A DNA stretch of 64,000 nt. It comes from JACDEA01 sp963742585 (GTDB taxonomy: Bacteria; Actinomycetota; Acidimicrobiia; Acidimicrobiales; JACDEA01). The stretch's first letter is position 1. Every line of letters begins with the position of its first letter. The stretch spans positions 124,001 to 188,000 of the forward strand of contig CAVUMI010000009.1 of assembly GCA_963742585.1 (NCBI GenBank), in the 5' to 3' direction. Below the pieces are notes generated by a model. It was not told the origin of the DNA, did not search any database, and saw only the letters and a program-made list of their open reading frames with translations. This document shows positions 44,450 through 54,759 of the stretch, in pieces. The position numbers and the translations under genes are program-made.

Positions 44450-44829
44450 GCCGTCGTACTGGCGGTGTCTTGACGAGTCGAAAGCGCGGCTCGCCGTCGT
44501 CGGCCGAGCAGCTCGTGCTCGTCGACCAGGGCATCGAGGATGCGCTCGGAGAGGTCGGTGAGCGTGAGCGGCAGTTTGGCGGCGCCGTTGAAGTGGCCGA
44601 CGCCCTCGACCTCGAGGGCCGCGCCGTCGAGCGCGGTAGCGCAGCTCGACGGTGCCCGGCCGGCGGCGGGTTGCCGGTGAGGGCGAAGCACAGCTCGTCG
44701 ATGGCGAGTCGCAGATCCTCGACCTCGTCCACCGTGAACCCCATCCGGCTCGCCAAGCCGGAGGCGGTCACGCGGGCGAGCCGGAGGAATTCCGGGGTCG
44801 ACGGGAGCAGTCGAGTTCTCCACTTGCAT
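44446..44829 (-). CDS. RsbW-like anti-sigma kinase (frame breaks)
   Basis: About 127 residues of the GHKL fold. EFLRLARVTASGLASRMGF is followed by TVDEVEDLRLAIDELCFAL, the N-box with the conserved Glu. A later segment reads LEVEGVGHFNGAAKLPLTLT. It fits RsbW-type proteins that hold a SigB/SigF factor until released by an antagonist. The antagonist gene is not adjacent. Breaks lie near 44795, 44655, 44510 and 44460. Confidence 0.78.
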   Translation of the reverse strand: MQVENSTAPVDPGIPPARPRDRLRLGEPDGVHGGRGRGSATRHRRAVLRPHRQPAAGRAPSSCATALDGAALEVEGVGHFNGAAKLPLTLTDLSERILDALVDEHELLGRRRRAALSTRQDTASTTA

Positions 44830-44908
44830 CCATGAGCGTTGCGCGACCCTACCGCGCGGTGCCCCGAGTTGGTAGAGACCAGCCTGCGTCAAGCCAGAAT
44901 CGCCGCCC

Positions 44909-45689
44909 ATGAACGTCGTTGTGTGCGTAAAACAGATCCCCGACCCGGCCACGCCCGGGCAACTCGATCCCGCCACCCACACGCTGGTCCGCGAGGGCAA
45001 GCTCGTCATCGACGACTCCGACATGTACGGCGTCGAGATGGCGCTGCAGCTGGTGGGCACCGCGGGCGAGGGCGAGGTCACGCTGGTGTCGATGGCCCCC
45101 AACAGCGAGACCAGCGGGCTGCGCACGGCGCTGGCCATGGGCGCGGCCAAGGCCATCCTGGTCAGCGACGACGCCCTCAAGGGCTCCGACGCGCTGGGCA
45201 CGGCCGAGTGCTGGCCGCCGCGATCAAGCGGGCCGAGCCCGACCTTGATCCTGGCCGCCACCGAGTCCACCGACGGCTACACCGGGACCACGCCGGTCCA
45301 GATCGCCGAGCTGCTGGGCCTCCCGTCGATCACCTTCGCCAAGCACATCGAGGTGGCCGACGGGCAGGTCAAGGTCCAGCGCCAGACCGAGGCCGGCTAC
45401 GACGAGGTCACCAGCCCGCTGCCCGGCGCTGGTGACCGTCACCGCCGGCGTGGTCGAGCCGCGCTACCCGTCGTTCAAGGGGATCATGGCGGCCAAGAGC
45501 AAGCCGGTCGACGAGCTGAAGGTCGCCGACCTCGGTCTCGAGGCGCCGCAGGTCGGCCAGGCCGGCGCCGGCCAGCAGATCACCGACGTGGCCGCCGCCG
45601 AGGAGCGCAAGGCCGGCGAGATCGTCACCGACGAGGGCGACGCGCACGAGCGCATCGTCCAGTTCCTCGACCAGCTGAAAGTGATCTGA
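44909..45689 (+). CDS. etfB: Electron transfer flavoprotein beta subunit (frame breaks)
   Basis: About 260 residues. It starts MNVVVCVKQIPDPATPGQLD and includes the AMP-binding region DDALKGSD and ATESTDGYTGTTPVQIAELL. The end shows the recognition-loop region VEPRYPSFKGIMAAKSKP. With EtfA it accepts electrons from acyl-CoA dehydrogenases. Breaks lie near 45210 and 45428. Confidence 0.92.
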
Positions 45690-45690
45690 G

Positions 45691-46666
45691 ATGGCATATC
45701 GAGCAAGGTGTGGGTTCTGGCCGAAGCCTTCGAGGGCAAGCCGCTGCCGATCGTCCTCGAGCTGCTGACCGAGGCGCGAGCCCTCGGCTCGACGGTCGAG
45801 GCGGTCGCCTGGGGCACCGACGTCGACGTCGTATGCGGCCGAGCTCGGCAACTACGGCGCGACCAAGGTCCACAGCGTCGACATCGGCCAATCGCTGCCC
45901 GGCGTACCCGTCGCCACCGCCATCGCCGAACTGGTGCAAGGCGGGCGAGGGTCCCGACGCCCTGCTCGTCGGCATGACCTATGACGGCCGCGACGTCGCC
46001 GGCCGGTTGTCGGTGAAGGTCGACAAGCCGGTGCTCACCAACGTCGTCGGCTTCTCCGAGGGCGCCAACGGGCCGGTATCGGAGCACGCCATCTTCGGCG
46101 GTTCGCAGATCGTGAAGGCCGAGTTCACCGGCGGCGCGCCGTACATCTTCGTCGTGCGACCCAAGTCGTTCGCGGCCGAAGCCGAGTGGCGGCGGCGCCC
46201 CCGAGGTCGTCGACCATCAACGTGCCGGACCCCGGCGCCACCTACGCGGCGGTCATCGACAACCGCCACGTCGAGGCGCACGAGGGCCCGAAGCTCGACG
46301 AGGCCGCGGTGGTCGTCTCCGGCGGACGCGGTCTGGGCGAGGCCGAGAAGTACTCGATGATCGAGGAGCTGGCCAAGCTGCTGAAGGCGGCGCCCGGGCG
46401 CATCGCGCGCCATCGTCGACGCCGGCTGGGTGCCCTACTCGTACCAGGTCGGCCAGACCGGCAAGACGGTCAAGCCCACCGTCTACATCGCCTGCGGCAT
46501 CTCCGGTGCCACCCAGCACATGGTCGGCATGAAGGGCGCCAAGAACATCATCGCCATCAACAAGGACCAGGAGGCGCCGATCTTCTCGATCGCCGACCTT
46601 GGCGTCGTGGGCGACGTGCACAAGGTGCTGCCCAAGCTCATCGAGGCGTTGAAGGCGAGGAGCTAA
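45691..46666 (+). CDS. etfA: Electron transfer flavoprotein alpha subunit (frame breaks)
   Basis: About 324 residues. KVWVLAEAFEGKPLP begins the N-terminal domain. The FAD-binding C-terminal region is intact: AGWVPYSYQVGQTGKTV, YIACGISGATQHMVGM and IIAINKDQEAPIF. It is separated from etfB by one base. Breaks lie near 45698, 45835, 45940, 46195 and 46410. Confidence 0.92.
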
Positions 46667-46671
46667 GCCCG

Positions 46672-47969
46672 GTGGCCTGGCGCAACTGGGCCGGCAACCA
46701 GCGGTGCGAGCCGGTGCTGGTCGAGCATCCCTCGACCGAGCAGGAGTTGGCCGCCTCGGTGAAACAGGCGGGTGCGTTCGGGCGCAGCGTCAAAGCAGTC
46801 GGCGCGGGCCACAGCTTCACCGACACCGCGCTCACCGACGGCACCCAACTCGTTCTCGATCGCTACAACCGCATACTCAACATCGACTCGGCGACGAACC
46901 GGGTCACCGTACAAGCGGGTATCAGCATCGCCACGCTCAACAAGGAACTCGCAGGGCGCGGGCTGGCCATGCCCAACCTCGGCGACATCGCCTACCAAAC
47001 GATCGCCGGTGCGATCTCAACCGCGACCCACGGCACCGGCGCCAAGCTCACGGGCATCGCCGGACAGGTCGTCGGGCTGTCGCTCGTCACCGGCGACGGG
47101 TCGTTACTGGCCTGCTCGGCCGACGAAGAGCCGGAGGTGCTGCATGCCGCCCGTGTCGGGGTCGGCGCGCTCGGGCTGATCTCGACGGTGACGCTGCAGT
47201 GCGTCCCCTCGTTCCGGCTGCATGCGATTGAGGAACCGATGCGGGTCGACGCCGTGCTCGAGAACCTCGACGCCCACGTCGAGGGCAACGACAACTTCGA
47301 GTTCTTCTGGGTGCCCCACACCGGCTGGGCGCTCACCAAGACGCAACAACCGCACCGACGCACCGGTGGGCGGCATGAGCCGGTGGCGCTACTTCAAGGA
47401 GAAGATCCTCCTGGAGAACTTCGCCTTCGGCTTGGTGAACCGCATCGGCCGCATGCGACCGTCGTTGATCCCGCGGCTACAACGTCTCGTGCCGAGCACT
47501 GGCAAGACCGAGTACGTCGAGGAGAGCTACAAGATCTACGCCAGCCCGCGCTTCGTGAAGTTTCTCGAGATGGAGTACGCCGTGCCCCGAGCGGCGGTGC
47601 CCGAGGCGCTCAACCGGATCCGCTCGCTCATCGACGAGAAGGGCTGGACCATCGGGTTCCCCGTCGAGGTCCGCTTTACGGCTGCCGACGACATCCCGCT
47701 GTCGACGGCGTCAGGCCGGGAGACGGGCTACCTCGCCGTCCACGTCTACAAGGGCATGCCGCATGAGCCGTACTTCCGGGGTGTCGAGGCGATCATGGAC
47801 TCGCTCGACGGGCGGCCCCATTGGGGCAAGCTGCACTTCCAGACCGCGGCCGACGCTTGCCCCCCGGTACCCGCAATGGGACCGCTTCCAGGCCGTCCGC
47901 CGCCGCCTCGATCCCGATGGTCGCTTCGCCAACGCCTACACCGACCGCGTGCTGGGACGGCTCAGCTAA
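46672..47969 (+). CDS. FAD-linked sugar-lactone oxidase family (ALO/gulonolactone type; two frame breaks)
   Basis: About 432 residues of the VAO-type flavoprotein fold. The FAD site is VKAVGAGHSFTDTALTDG, where the His is the likely covalent attachment point, and GAISTATHGTGAKLTG. The ALO domain (ALNRIRSLIDEKGW, FPVEVRFTAADDIPLS) and final DPDGRFANAYTDRVLG are present. Known members oxidise aldonolactones or alditols. Breaks lie near 47345 and 47865. The GTG is 5 bases after etfA. Confidence 0.87.
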
Positions 47970-48129
47970 GTCTCTAGTTGAGGTTGAGGTATCACGCCGG
48001 CCGAAGTCGCGTCGAGAAAAATCTGAACGATTTGCGTAAGTTTATTGCCGCTAACACGTTCCTCCACCCACGAGGCGAAAACTGCCGCCTCTTGTTCTGG
48101 CGGTACTGGGCTCTTGAAGGGATCGATGA
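47970..48129 (+). other. Leader region of the giant secreted protein
   Basis: A relatively AT-rich stretch (48014-48050) includes TAAGTT at 48037 as a possible -10, followed by ~85 bases of leader. The leader has a 6-bp hairpin GAGGCG/CGCCTC (48072-48077 with 48086-48091) and AAGGGA 7 bases before ATG 48130. I do not recognise a riboswitch. Confidence 0.35.
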
Positions 48130-51100
48130 ATGCACGGAAATGGGCGTCTCCGCGTCGCCGTCCTTGGCCTCATTGTTGCGTCGATGCTGGGGGCCTTGGT
48201 GCCTTCAGCCAACGCCGCGTTCGTCTCGCCGACCCCGGCTGAGGCGGCAACGGTCAAGGGCAACGTCGAACTCAAGGACAACGTCCGGAACCAGACACGC
48301 GTCTCGTGCGCTAATCCCGGCACCACAAGTGGCGCCACTAACAAGTTTGGTGGGATCACGAAGTTCAAGATCACACGCGACAGCGACGCCTCGGTGGTGG
48401 CGGAAGCGAACGTGCCGAACGACGTGATCATCACGATCATCTTCAACATCACGTTGGTGAGTACCGGCAATGCGCTCTGGAAGACAGCCGGTCTCGATCG
48501 CGGTGCGTACACCGTCACGCGTACGAGCTACGCCCGCGCCAACAACGCGAGCATTCCGTGTACGGAGCCGTGTCCTCCGAACATGCCGGTGATGATCGGC
48601 GGAACTCAGTTCCCCAACTCGTGTGCTCCAGCCGCAGCGTTGTCTACGCAGTCTGCGGGTAGCGACGTTCGCCATTACAACCTCGACAACGAGACGGCGC
48701 TCTCGATCGCCACCGGGCAATTCGGCTCCGCCGATGAAGGCGGGACCACCAGCGTCCAGGCCAAGCTCAGCGACAAGAACGTCTCCGGCGGAGTCGTTGC
48801 CAACAAGACCGTGCACATCAGTCTCGACGGCGTTGGTTCGCAGGACGCGATCACTGGTGCAAATGGCATCGCCACCGCGACCTTCGACACCAGCTCGGCA
48901 ACGGCCGGGTTCCACGACGCGACGGCTTCGTTCGATGAGGACAGCGCGTGGCGCGCGTCGAGCACGGGCCCCGTGCCGGTGAAGATCGCCGCCAGCACCA
49001 CTACGACGTACACGGGCGACACCGAGGTCTTCTGGAACGACAACTTCGCTGCATCCGCGAACGTGACGTCCGCATCTGGGATGCCCGATGGGACGGTCAA
49101 CTTCAAGTACCCGAACACGTCGGCGGCCGCGGTTCCCCGCCCCCTAGACGGCGCCGGCAACGCTTCGACCACCTATCTGGCGAGCCAGAACCCCGGCACC
49201 GCAGTCTCGGTGACTGCCAGCTACCTGGGCACCGAGGTGTTCAACCCGTCGAGCGCGACCCAGTCGATCCTGATCAAGAAGCGCCTCACGTCGCTGACCT
49301 ACAGCGGCCCGACCGTGGTCCGATGGGGTGAGGACGTCACCGTGGCGGCCGACCTGTTCGACGTAACCCACGAACCCGCCGTGCCGATGGCCGGACGGAC
49401 CATCACCTTCACGCTTGGGTCTCAGACCCTGACCGCGGTCACCGACGCCCTCGGACACGCCGAGGCGACCACCCCGGCGACCTCGGACGTCGGCAACTAC
49501 CCGGCCACGGCGAGCTACGCCGGCGACGCCCGCTACGAGGCCGCTATGTCGGCGCCGATCAGCGTGCGCATCGAGAACCGCTATGAGTTCGAGGACTTGC
49601 TGTCACCCGCGAAGGTTCTTATCAACCCGGCGACACGCCAGTTCAAGTATCAGAACCCGTCGGTCGCGGCCGACAGCGGCGACCGCAGGGCACCGCTGAT
49701 GCTCAGCATCTTCCTGCCGGTCGACTTGGCCTATCCCGGATTGCCGGCGCTGCCCGTGATTCCGGACAACCCGCTGGAGAACCTGGACAACAGCCCCACG
49801 CTGGATCCGACGATCTCGTTCAAGACGATCAGCGACCTCATCGCCTTCCTCGTTGGGGCCGTTCCCGCCAGCGATGACGTCACCCTAAGCAGCACCCAAT
49901 CGTCATCCACAGGCGGCACCGGATCGGGTTCGACAAGCGGCGCCCAATCGGCCAATACCAGCGCCATCGAGATAACGGATCCGCACGTTGCTCAGCCTGA
50001 TGACGTAGCGACCAACCCGATTCCGATCGGCGGCTTCACGATCCGCCAGTTGCTCGAGAAGCTGACCAGCGGCAACTACCCGACCGACCTCGACAGCTGC
50101 CAGGTGTTGACCGGTTCGACGTGCGAGCGTCGACTGGTCGTCTTGGTCTACCCGACCGAGAGCGATCTCACGACCGTTGGGGTGTTCGACATCCGTAGTG
50201 GGCTGTTCCTGGCGCTCAACAACTACACCGACGGCGCGAGGCTCATGCTCGATCTGGGTGGCTGCCTCAACTTGGATGTCTGCCTACGCCTGCCAAGCAC
50301 GCCTACCTCTTTGCCCGACCTCCTGAGCGCGATCCCCGGCCTTCCGGTCATCCCGACCGACTTCTTCCAGCCGCTACCGACGCTCGCACCGGGCTCGCTT
50401 GTCCTGCCGCTGAGTGACCTTCCGCCGCTCGGCGACGTGGTGGTGCCCGCCGAGTTGCCGGGCACCGGCATACCGGTCGTGGGGGATCCCGTCGAACTGG
50501 TGCTTGGCGCAGCCGAGCCGCTGGGTCTCGGCGATCTCGGGCTGCCGGATCTGAGTGACCCCGCCGGCTTCCTTGCCGATCTGGGCGTGCCGCTCGAAGA
50601 CGTGACGATCCCGTTGGGCGAGCTGCTCGAGCTGCTCGGCCTGCCGGCCCTGAACGACGCGATCATCAACATCACCATTGCCGACCTGAACGCCCAGCTC
50701 GCACCCCTCACCGCCGACCTGCCGGCGACGCTCGACGGCGCGATCAACGACGCCCTCGTCGACAACGGCGTGCCCGACACGGCTGGGCTCGCGGCACTGG
50801 TCGAGGAGACGCTGGTCACCGCCGGACTTGGCGGCGGCATCCCGTCACTCGACTCAATCAGCGTCGACGAACTCGTGGCGCCGGTGGTCGATCCGATTCT
50901 TGTAGAACTGGTCCCGGCCATCGAGCCGGTACTCGCAGAACTCGGCCTTCCGCCGGTGTCACTGGCGTCCGACTCGTCCACTGCCAGTACCGCCGGCGCT
51001 TCTACCAGCGCAATACCGGTTCCCGCCCCGGGCGGGACGCTCTCGCCGGTGAACGACGTGTTCACGCTGCTCGGCCTGCCCACTGAGGTGGAGGCTCCCG

Positions 51101-52563
51101 ACCTGGCCGAGCAGCTCGGGCCTGTGAATGACGCGGTCAACGACCTCGACACTTCGGCGCTGGCCATTCCCGACCTGGAGGAACAGCTCCAGCCGATCAA
51201 CGACGCCATCAATACGATCAACGAGACGGCTGGGTCAGAAGTGATCCCGCCGATCGAAGTGCCGGGCCTGCCGACCCTGCCGGATACGGACACCTTGGCT
51301 GGCTTGCTCATGGAGCAGGTCAACCTGGCGGCCGCCAACCTGCAGACGACACCGGAACGGATCCTCAACCTGGTGTTGGACTTCTACGTGCCGACGCCCG
51401 CTGAGGCGGGTACCTACGTCAGCGGTACCCTCCAGCAGGTCATCGACCGGCTGACGGGGAACGCCGTCATCGGTGGCGACAACTCCGGCATCCTCGGCTT
51501 GCCCGAAGTTGCCGTGGGCCAGATCACACACCTCGTTGTCGACATCATGAGCACCGCATGTGAGACCGGTGGCACGACTGCGGCACCGGACGCGACGAAC
51601 TGGAAGTTGCTGACCACGTCATGCGCGCCGACCGGCGAGCAGATCGACGTTATCCAGTCGTGTACTGACCCGTCGCTCAACCGTGACCATCCGGATTGCG
51701 TGGCGACTGCGCGTCCGTTCGAGTTCCACGAGAACAACACCATCGCCCAGTACACGATCTCCAGGTCCCCGTACGTGCCGGCAATGCCAGGCATCATCGG
51801 GCTCAACCCGCTGATCATTGCCCTGCCGCTCGCCCTGGGCCTGTCGCCGGTCGACGCACCGGAGCCGGTGCTCGACCTCATCCAGCCGCTGGCCGCCGCA
51901 CCCCTTCTCGTGACCACGTTGCAGAGCAAACTGATCAACGTCCAAGGCGATGGATGGACCGACGCGACCGGCAGTCACGGCGCCGGTAATCAGGTGCTAG
52001 GTCAGTCGGTCGATACCCACCCGAAGGAGACTTCGCCCGCCGATCCGTTCCCGCTGTATCTGCCGTTCTACAACGGCACAATCCTCGCCGCGGAACCGGA
52101 TCACGCCATCGACTTCATCGGCTTCGGCGAGCCCGTGGTCAACACCCACACCTGCCTGAACACCTTTGAGAAGGAAGAGCAGGTCAACGGCAAGTGGATG
52201 AGCACCTATCGAGGTGGCGTGGGCTTCTCGCTCTTCGGGAGCTGGGTAAATGTTCTCGGACTGTGTCCGTCCGTCCTCACGATGCTGACCTCGGCCGGCA
52301 TCGCTACCTTCAACGGCTCGCCGGTCGACTTCAAGAACGACCTGGCTCCCTTGTGGAGCCCGGTACCGCCGGGTGCCGACGTGGCCATCGCCTTGATGGT
52401 CAACACTCTCGAGGGCATCTTGCCGGCCGACCTCCTGACCGGTGCGCTCGGTCTGCTCGGCGACGTTCCGGATCTGCCGTCCATCCCGGGTGTGCCCGCA
52501 ATTCCGGGGCTTCCTGAGGTGCCGGGGGTTCCCGAGGTGCCCGAGGTACCGACGGTTCCGTAA
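48130..52563 (+). CDS. Very large secreted Ig-like repeat protein
   Basis: A 1,477-residue intact frame. The signal peptide (VAVLGLIVASMLGALVPSA) ends near residue 29. Residues ~270-480 contain at least two bacterial Ig-like repeats (TTTYTGDTEVFWNDNFA; TSLTYSGPTVVRWGEDVTV). A long region of Leu/Pro/Asp-rich segments follows with recurring motifs such as LGLPxL and PVNDAVN. A cysteine-containing domain and a C-terminal PxVP-type tail (PGVPEVPEVPTVP) complete it. No LPxTG or membrane helix is seen, so it is secreted or non-covalently held. Probably adhesion or matrix; not proven. It is the longest indel-free gene in the window. Confidence 0.85.
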   Translation: MHGNGRLRVAVLGLIVASMLGALVPSANAAFVSPTPAEAATVKGNVELKDNVRNQTRVSCANPGTTSGATNKFGGITKFKITRDSDASVVAEANVPNDVIITIIFNITLVSTGNALWKTAGLDRGAYTVTRTSYARANNASIPCTEPCPPNMPVMIGGTQFPNSCAPAAALSTQSAGSDVRHYNLDNETALSIATGQFGSADEGGTTSVQAKLSDKNVSGGVVANKTVHISLDGVGSQDAITGANGIATATFDTSSATAGFHDATASFDEDSAWRASSTGPVPVKIAASTTTTYTGDTEVFWNDNFAASANVTSASGMPDGTVNFKYPNTSAAAVPRPLDGAGNASTTYLASQNPGTAVSVTASYLGTEVFNPSSATQSILIKKRLTSLTYSGPTVVRWGEDVTVAADLFDVTHEPAVPMAGRTITFTLGSQTLTAVTDALGHAEATTPATSDVGNYPATASYAGDARYEAAMSAPISVRIENRYEFEDLLSPAKVLINPATRQFKYQNPSVAADSGDRRAPLMLSIFLPVDLAYPGLPALPVIPDNPLENLDNSPTLDPTISFKTISDLIAFLVGAVPASDDVTLSSTQSSSTGGTGSGSTSGAQSANTSAIEITDPHVAQPDDVATNPIPIGGFTIRQLLEKLTSGNYPTDLDSCQVLTGSTCERRLVVLVYPTESDLTTVGVFDIRSGLFLALNNYTDGARLMLDLGGCLNLDVCLRLPSTPTSLPDLLSAIPGLPVIPTDFFQPLPTLAPGSLVLPLSDLPPLGDVVVPAELPGTGIPVVGDPVELVLGAAEPLGLGDLGLPDLSDPAGFLADLGVPLEDVTIPLGELLELLGLPALNDAIINITIADLNAQLAPLTADLPATLDGAINDALVDNGVPDTAGLAALVEETLVTAGLGGGIPSLDSISVDELVAPVVDPILVELVPAIEPVLAELGLPPVSLASDSSTASTAGASTSAIPVPAPGGTLSPVNDVFTLLGLPTEVEAPDLAEQLGPVNDAVNDLDTSALAIPDLEEQLQPINDAINTINETAGSEVIPPIEVPGLPTLPDTDTLAGLLMEQVNLAAANLQTTPERILNLVLDFYVPTPAEAGTYVSGTLQQVIDRLTGNAVIGGDNSGILGLPEVAVGQITHLVVDIMSTACETGGTTAAPDATNWKLLTTSCAPTGEQIDVIQSCTDPSLNRDHPDCVATARPFEFHENNTIAQYTISRSPYVPAMPGIIGLNPLIIALPLALGLSPVDAPEPVLDLIQPLAAAPLLVTTLQSKLINVQGDGWTDATGSHGAGNQVLGQSVDTHPKETSPADPFPLYLPFYNGTILAAEPDHAIDFIGFGEPVVNTHTCLNTFEKEEQVNGKWMSTYRGGVGFSLFGSWVNVLGLCPSVLTMLTSAGIATFNGSPVDFKNDLAPLWSPVPPGADVAIALMVNTLEGILPADLLTGALGLLGDVPDLPSIPGVPAIPGLPEVPGVPEVPEVPTVP

Positions 52564-52585
52564 CCGTTTTGGGGAGCATCACCTT

Positions 52586-52620
52586 GAACCAGGGGTCGCC
52601 CGCCGGGCGGCCCCTGGTTC
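52586..52620. terminator. Hairpin terminator after the giant gene
   Basis: GAACCAGGGG (52586-52595) pairs with CCCCTGGTTC (52611-52620), with a further CG-rich inner stem. It lies between the giant gene stop (52563) and the convergent gene stop (52625). Confidence 0.7.
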
Positions 52621-52624
52621 GCGT

Positions 52625-53535
52625 CTAGGCGGAGTCGACGGCGCTGATCGCGTAGGCCACGCCACGCGACGGGTCCACGATCGCGAGGCGCAGCGACCAT
52701 CCCGCAGTTGGATCCGGCGGATCCCAGGCGTACCAACGCAGGCGCTCGCTCACGAGCGTCGCCATGTCGTCGCTTGGGAGCGGCCAGCGGTCGAGTTCGC
52801 CGGCGACGGCGACGGCGGCCCACCACGCGGCGAACCGTCCAGGCGCCCCGCCCCGCCGGCGGCCATGCGCCCCACCTGACGCCGCGGTCCAGGCCATGAG
52901 CGCGAACGCGTCAGCGGCGCCGATCGGCGTCAGCGCATCGTCAACCTCGATGCCGTACACGTCGACGTGCCCGTTGGACTCCGTCGCCCACACCGAAGCG
53001 AGTTCGGCGAGCGCGTCGACGGCCTCCCGATCGTCGCCCACCGCCGTTCTGATTCGGATCTTTCCGTCCTGGCGACGGAGCGATCCAATCAGAAGCGTGA
53101 GGAGTGGGGAATGTCGCCTCGTCGGCCTTGTATTCGGCGAGCGGGTAGGCCGGTTCCCAGGGCTGCAGCACGAGGGGGATGTCGAGGACGTTGGTGACGT
53201 CTGCAGCGCGGAGATCCTCGCCCCGAAGGACGCGTTCATGCGCGGCTAGCGAGGCGACCGGTCCTGGCGGCGCGTGCGCAGCAAGATCGGCCCACGCATG
53301 GTGCACAGCGGCGACCTCGCTGAGCGGGCCGAGCGCGAAGCGGCCGGCGTCGGCCGTCGAGCATCTGCGCGGCCGTACTGTGCCGGCGCGTCCAGCGCGA
53401 GCCGGTACTCGCAGTACGACGCCACCGGCCACAGCTGCTTGCCGCGCTGCGACTGCCGCCTTGCAGTCGTCCCTGAAGGTCGAGCAGTCCGTCCCAGTGA
53501 CCGCCCTCGGCCAGCCGGTGGGCCTGCCGAGTCAT
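52625..53535 (-). CDS. Uncharacterised soluble protein next to SCO1664 (frame breaks)
   Basis: About 303 residues, start ATG 53535 (MTRQAHRLAEGGHWDGLLDL). Readable parts include ASYCEYRLALDAPAQY, RFALGPLSEVAAVHHAWADL, HERVLRGEDLRAADV and LDIPLVLQPWEPAYPLAEY, then a C-terminal IRTAVGDDREAVDALAEL. I recognise no domain. It starts 18 bases after the SCO1664-family stop and is probably in the same operon. Frame breaks lie near 53470, 53360 and 53110. Confidence 0.6.
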
Positions 53536-53553
53536 CTCGTCGAGGTCGTCGGC

Positions 53554-54282
53554 TTACACCATCGGCCACGGGTACGGCCGCCGTTCCGGGTCGGGGTCGG
53601 GGAACCGGCCGCCGCGCGCGACCGCGGCGGCGCGGGCGAGCGCGGCGTCGACCTCGTCGGGATGCAGTAGCTCAAGAAGCGCCGCCGGCGGCGAGCTCGC
53701 GGCCAGGTGGGCGAGGTCGGCGAGCGAGGTCGCCGGCGATCGGCTCGCCGGCGAAGTCCCACATCACCGTGCGTAGCTTGGGCGGCACCGCGAAGCAGAG
53801 GCCGTGATCGATGCCCCAGATGTTCCCGTCGTCGCCGAGTAGGCAGTGGCCGCTCTTGCGATCGGCGTTGTTGGCGACGAGGTCGAACACCGCGATACGC
53901 CGCAGTAGGTCGTGATGATCGGGCTGCTCGAGCAACGTGAAGTAGTGCTCGGTGAAGTCGGCGTCGACGAACCGCTGGTACGAGCCGGCGCCATACGGGC
54001 CGTCGTCGCGGGCGACCGTCTCGGGCACGAGGCTCCACCCGAGCGCGGCCGACAGCTCATAGGCCGCGACTTCACGCCGGTAGAGCCCGTCGGGGAAGTC
54101 CCAGAGCGGACGCTCACCGCGCAGCGGCTTGTACACCGCGCGGCATCGTCTCGCCGTCGAGGCAAAGCTCGGCGAGGAACGTGCCATTCGAGCTCCACGG
54201 CAGCCGGCCCAGCCAGTTCGACCTGCCCCCGGGCCAGGATGGTCAGAGCTTGGGCGGACGGTGGCCGTTGCTCTTCGGACAT
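53554..54282 (-). CDS. SCO1664-family protein (PI3/PI4-kinase-like fold; frame breaks)
   Basis: About 243 residues. ATG 54282 (MSEEQRPPSAQALTILA) overlaps the DUF3090 gene by 40 bases. The kinase-like core has GVYKPLRGERPLWDFPDGLY, REVAAYELSAALGW, LVANNADRKSGHCLL and IWGIDHGLCF, typical of SCO1664 proteins, a conserved actinobacterial family of unknown role. The end RRPYPWPMV lies in another frame. Breaks lie near 54190, 54140 and 53735. Confidence 0.83.
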
Positions 54283-54759
54283 ACGTGGCCTGAGGGATCG
54301 AGCGGGTAGCCGCAGTGCGGGCACGGCGGCCGGCCGGCCGCCACCAGCTCGCCGATCTCACTGACGAGCGCGGCGGCCTGGGTAGTCGAGATCATGATGA
54401 GGGCGGTGGCCGGCTCGGCCTCGGCGAGCTGCTGCTCCTCGGTCTGGAACTCCTCGAGCACGACGGCGATGCGCTGCGACGTGCCCTCGTAGCCCAAGCG
54501 GATCGAGCCGACGGCCCACTCGGGCTCGGCAAAGATCGCCAGCACCGCTGGTTCGCCGTATTCGACCCGCTCGACCTCGGGGACAGTCGGCCATCGCCTG
54601 AAGCAGGTGCGTGGCCATCTCGGCGACCTGGCCCTTCTCGACCTTGACCGTGAGGACCCGGTCGCCCTGCGTGACCTGCAGGAGGAACACGCGCTGTCCT
54701 GGCTCGCCGAACGCGCCGACCGCGAAGCGATCAGCCGCGTCGAACTGCGCCTCACTCAC
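54243..54759 (-). CDS. DUF3090-family protein (one frame break)
   Basis: A ~171-residue protein beginning MSEAQFDAADRFAVGAF and containing RVFLLQVTQGDRVLTVKVEK. The C-terminal probable zinc site is CPHCGYPLDPSGHVCPKSN. DUF3090 proteins co-occur with SCO1664-family and histidine-phosphatase genes across Actinobacteria, implying a shared unknown pathway. GTG 54759 overlaps the stop of the bridging mini-ORF. The frame changes near 54585. Confidence 0.87.

Noticed and set aside
26500..47000. Widespread frame breaks read as pseudogenes or programmed frameshifting
   Set aside because: Too many essential genes are affected, each break is a single base, hom­ologous sequence continues at once in the next frame, and no slippery-site plus structure pattern recurs. 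Sequencing indels explain all of them.
48061..48129. Riboswitch in the leader of the giant gene
   Set aside because: A 6-bp hairpin is present but I could not match it to any known riboswitch core.
50223..51368. 381-codon Ser/Gly-rich minus-strand ORF inside the giant protein gene
   Set aside because: It mirrors the Leu/Pro/Asp codon pattern of the plus-strand protein and has no start signals of its own.
49000..52560. Possible CRISPR or tandem DNA repeat in the giant gene
   Set aside because: The repetition is at the level of short amino-acid patterns (LGLP, PVND, PEVP) with divergent codons; there are no regularly spaced identical DNA repeats.
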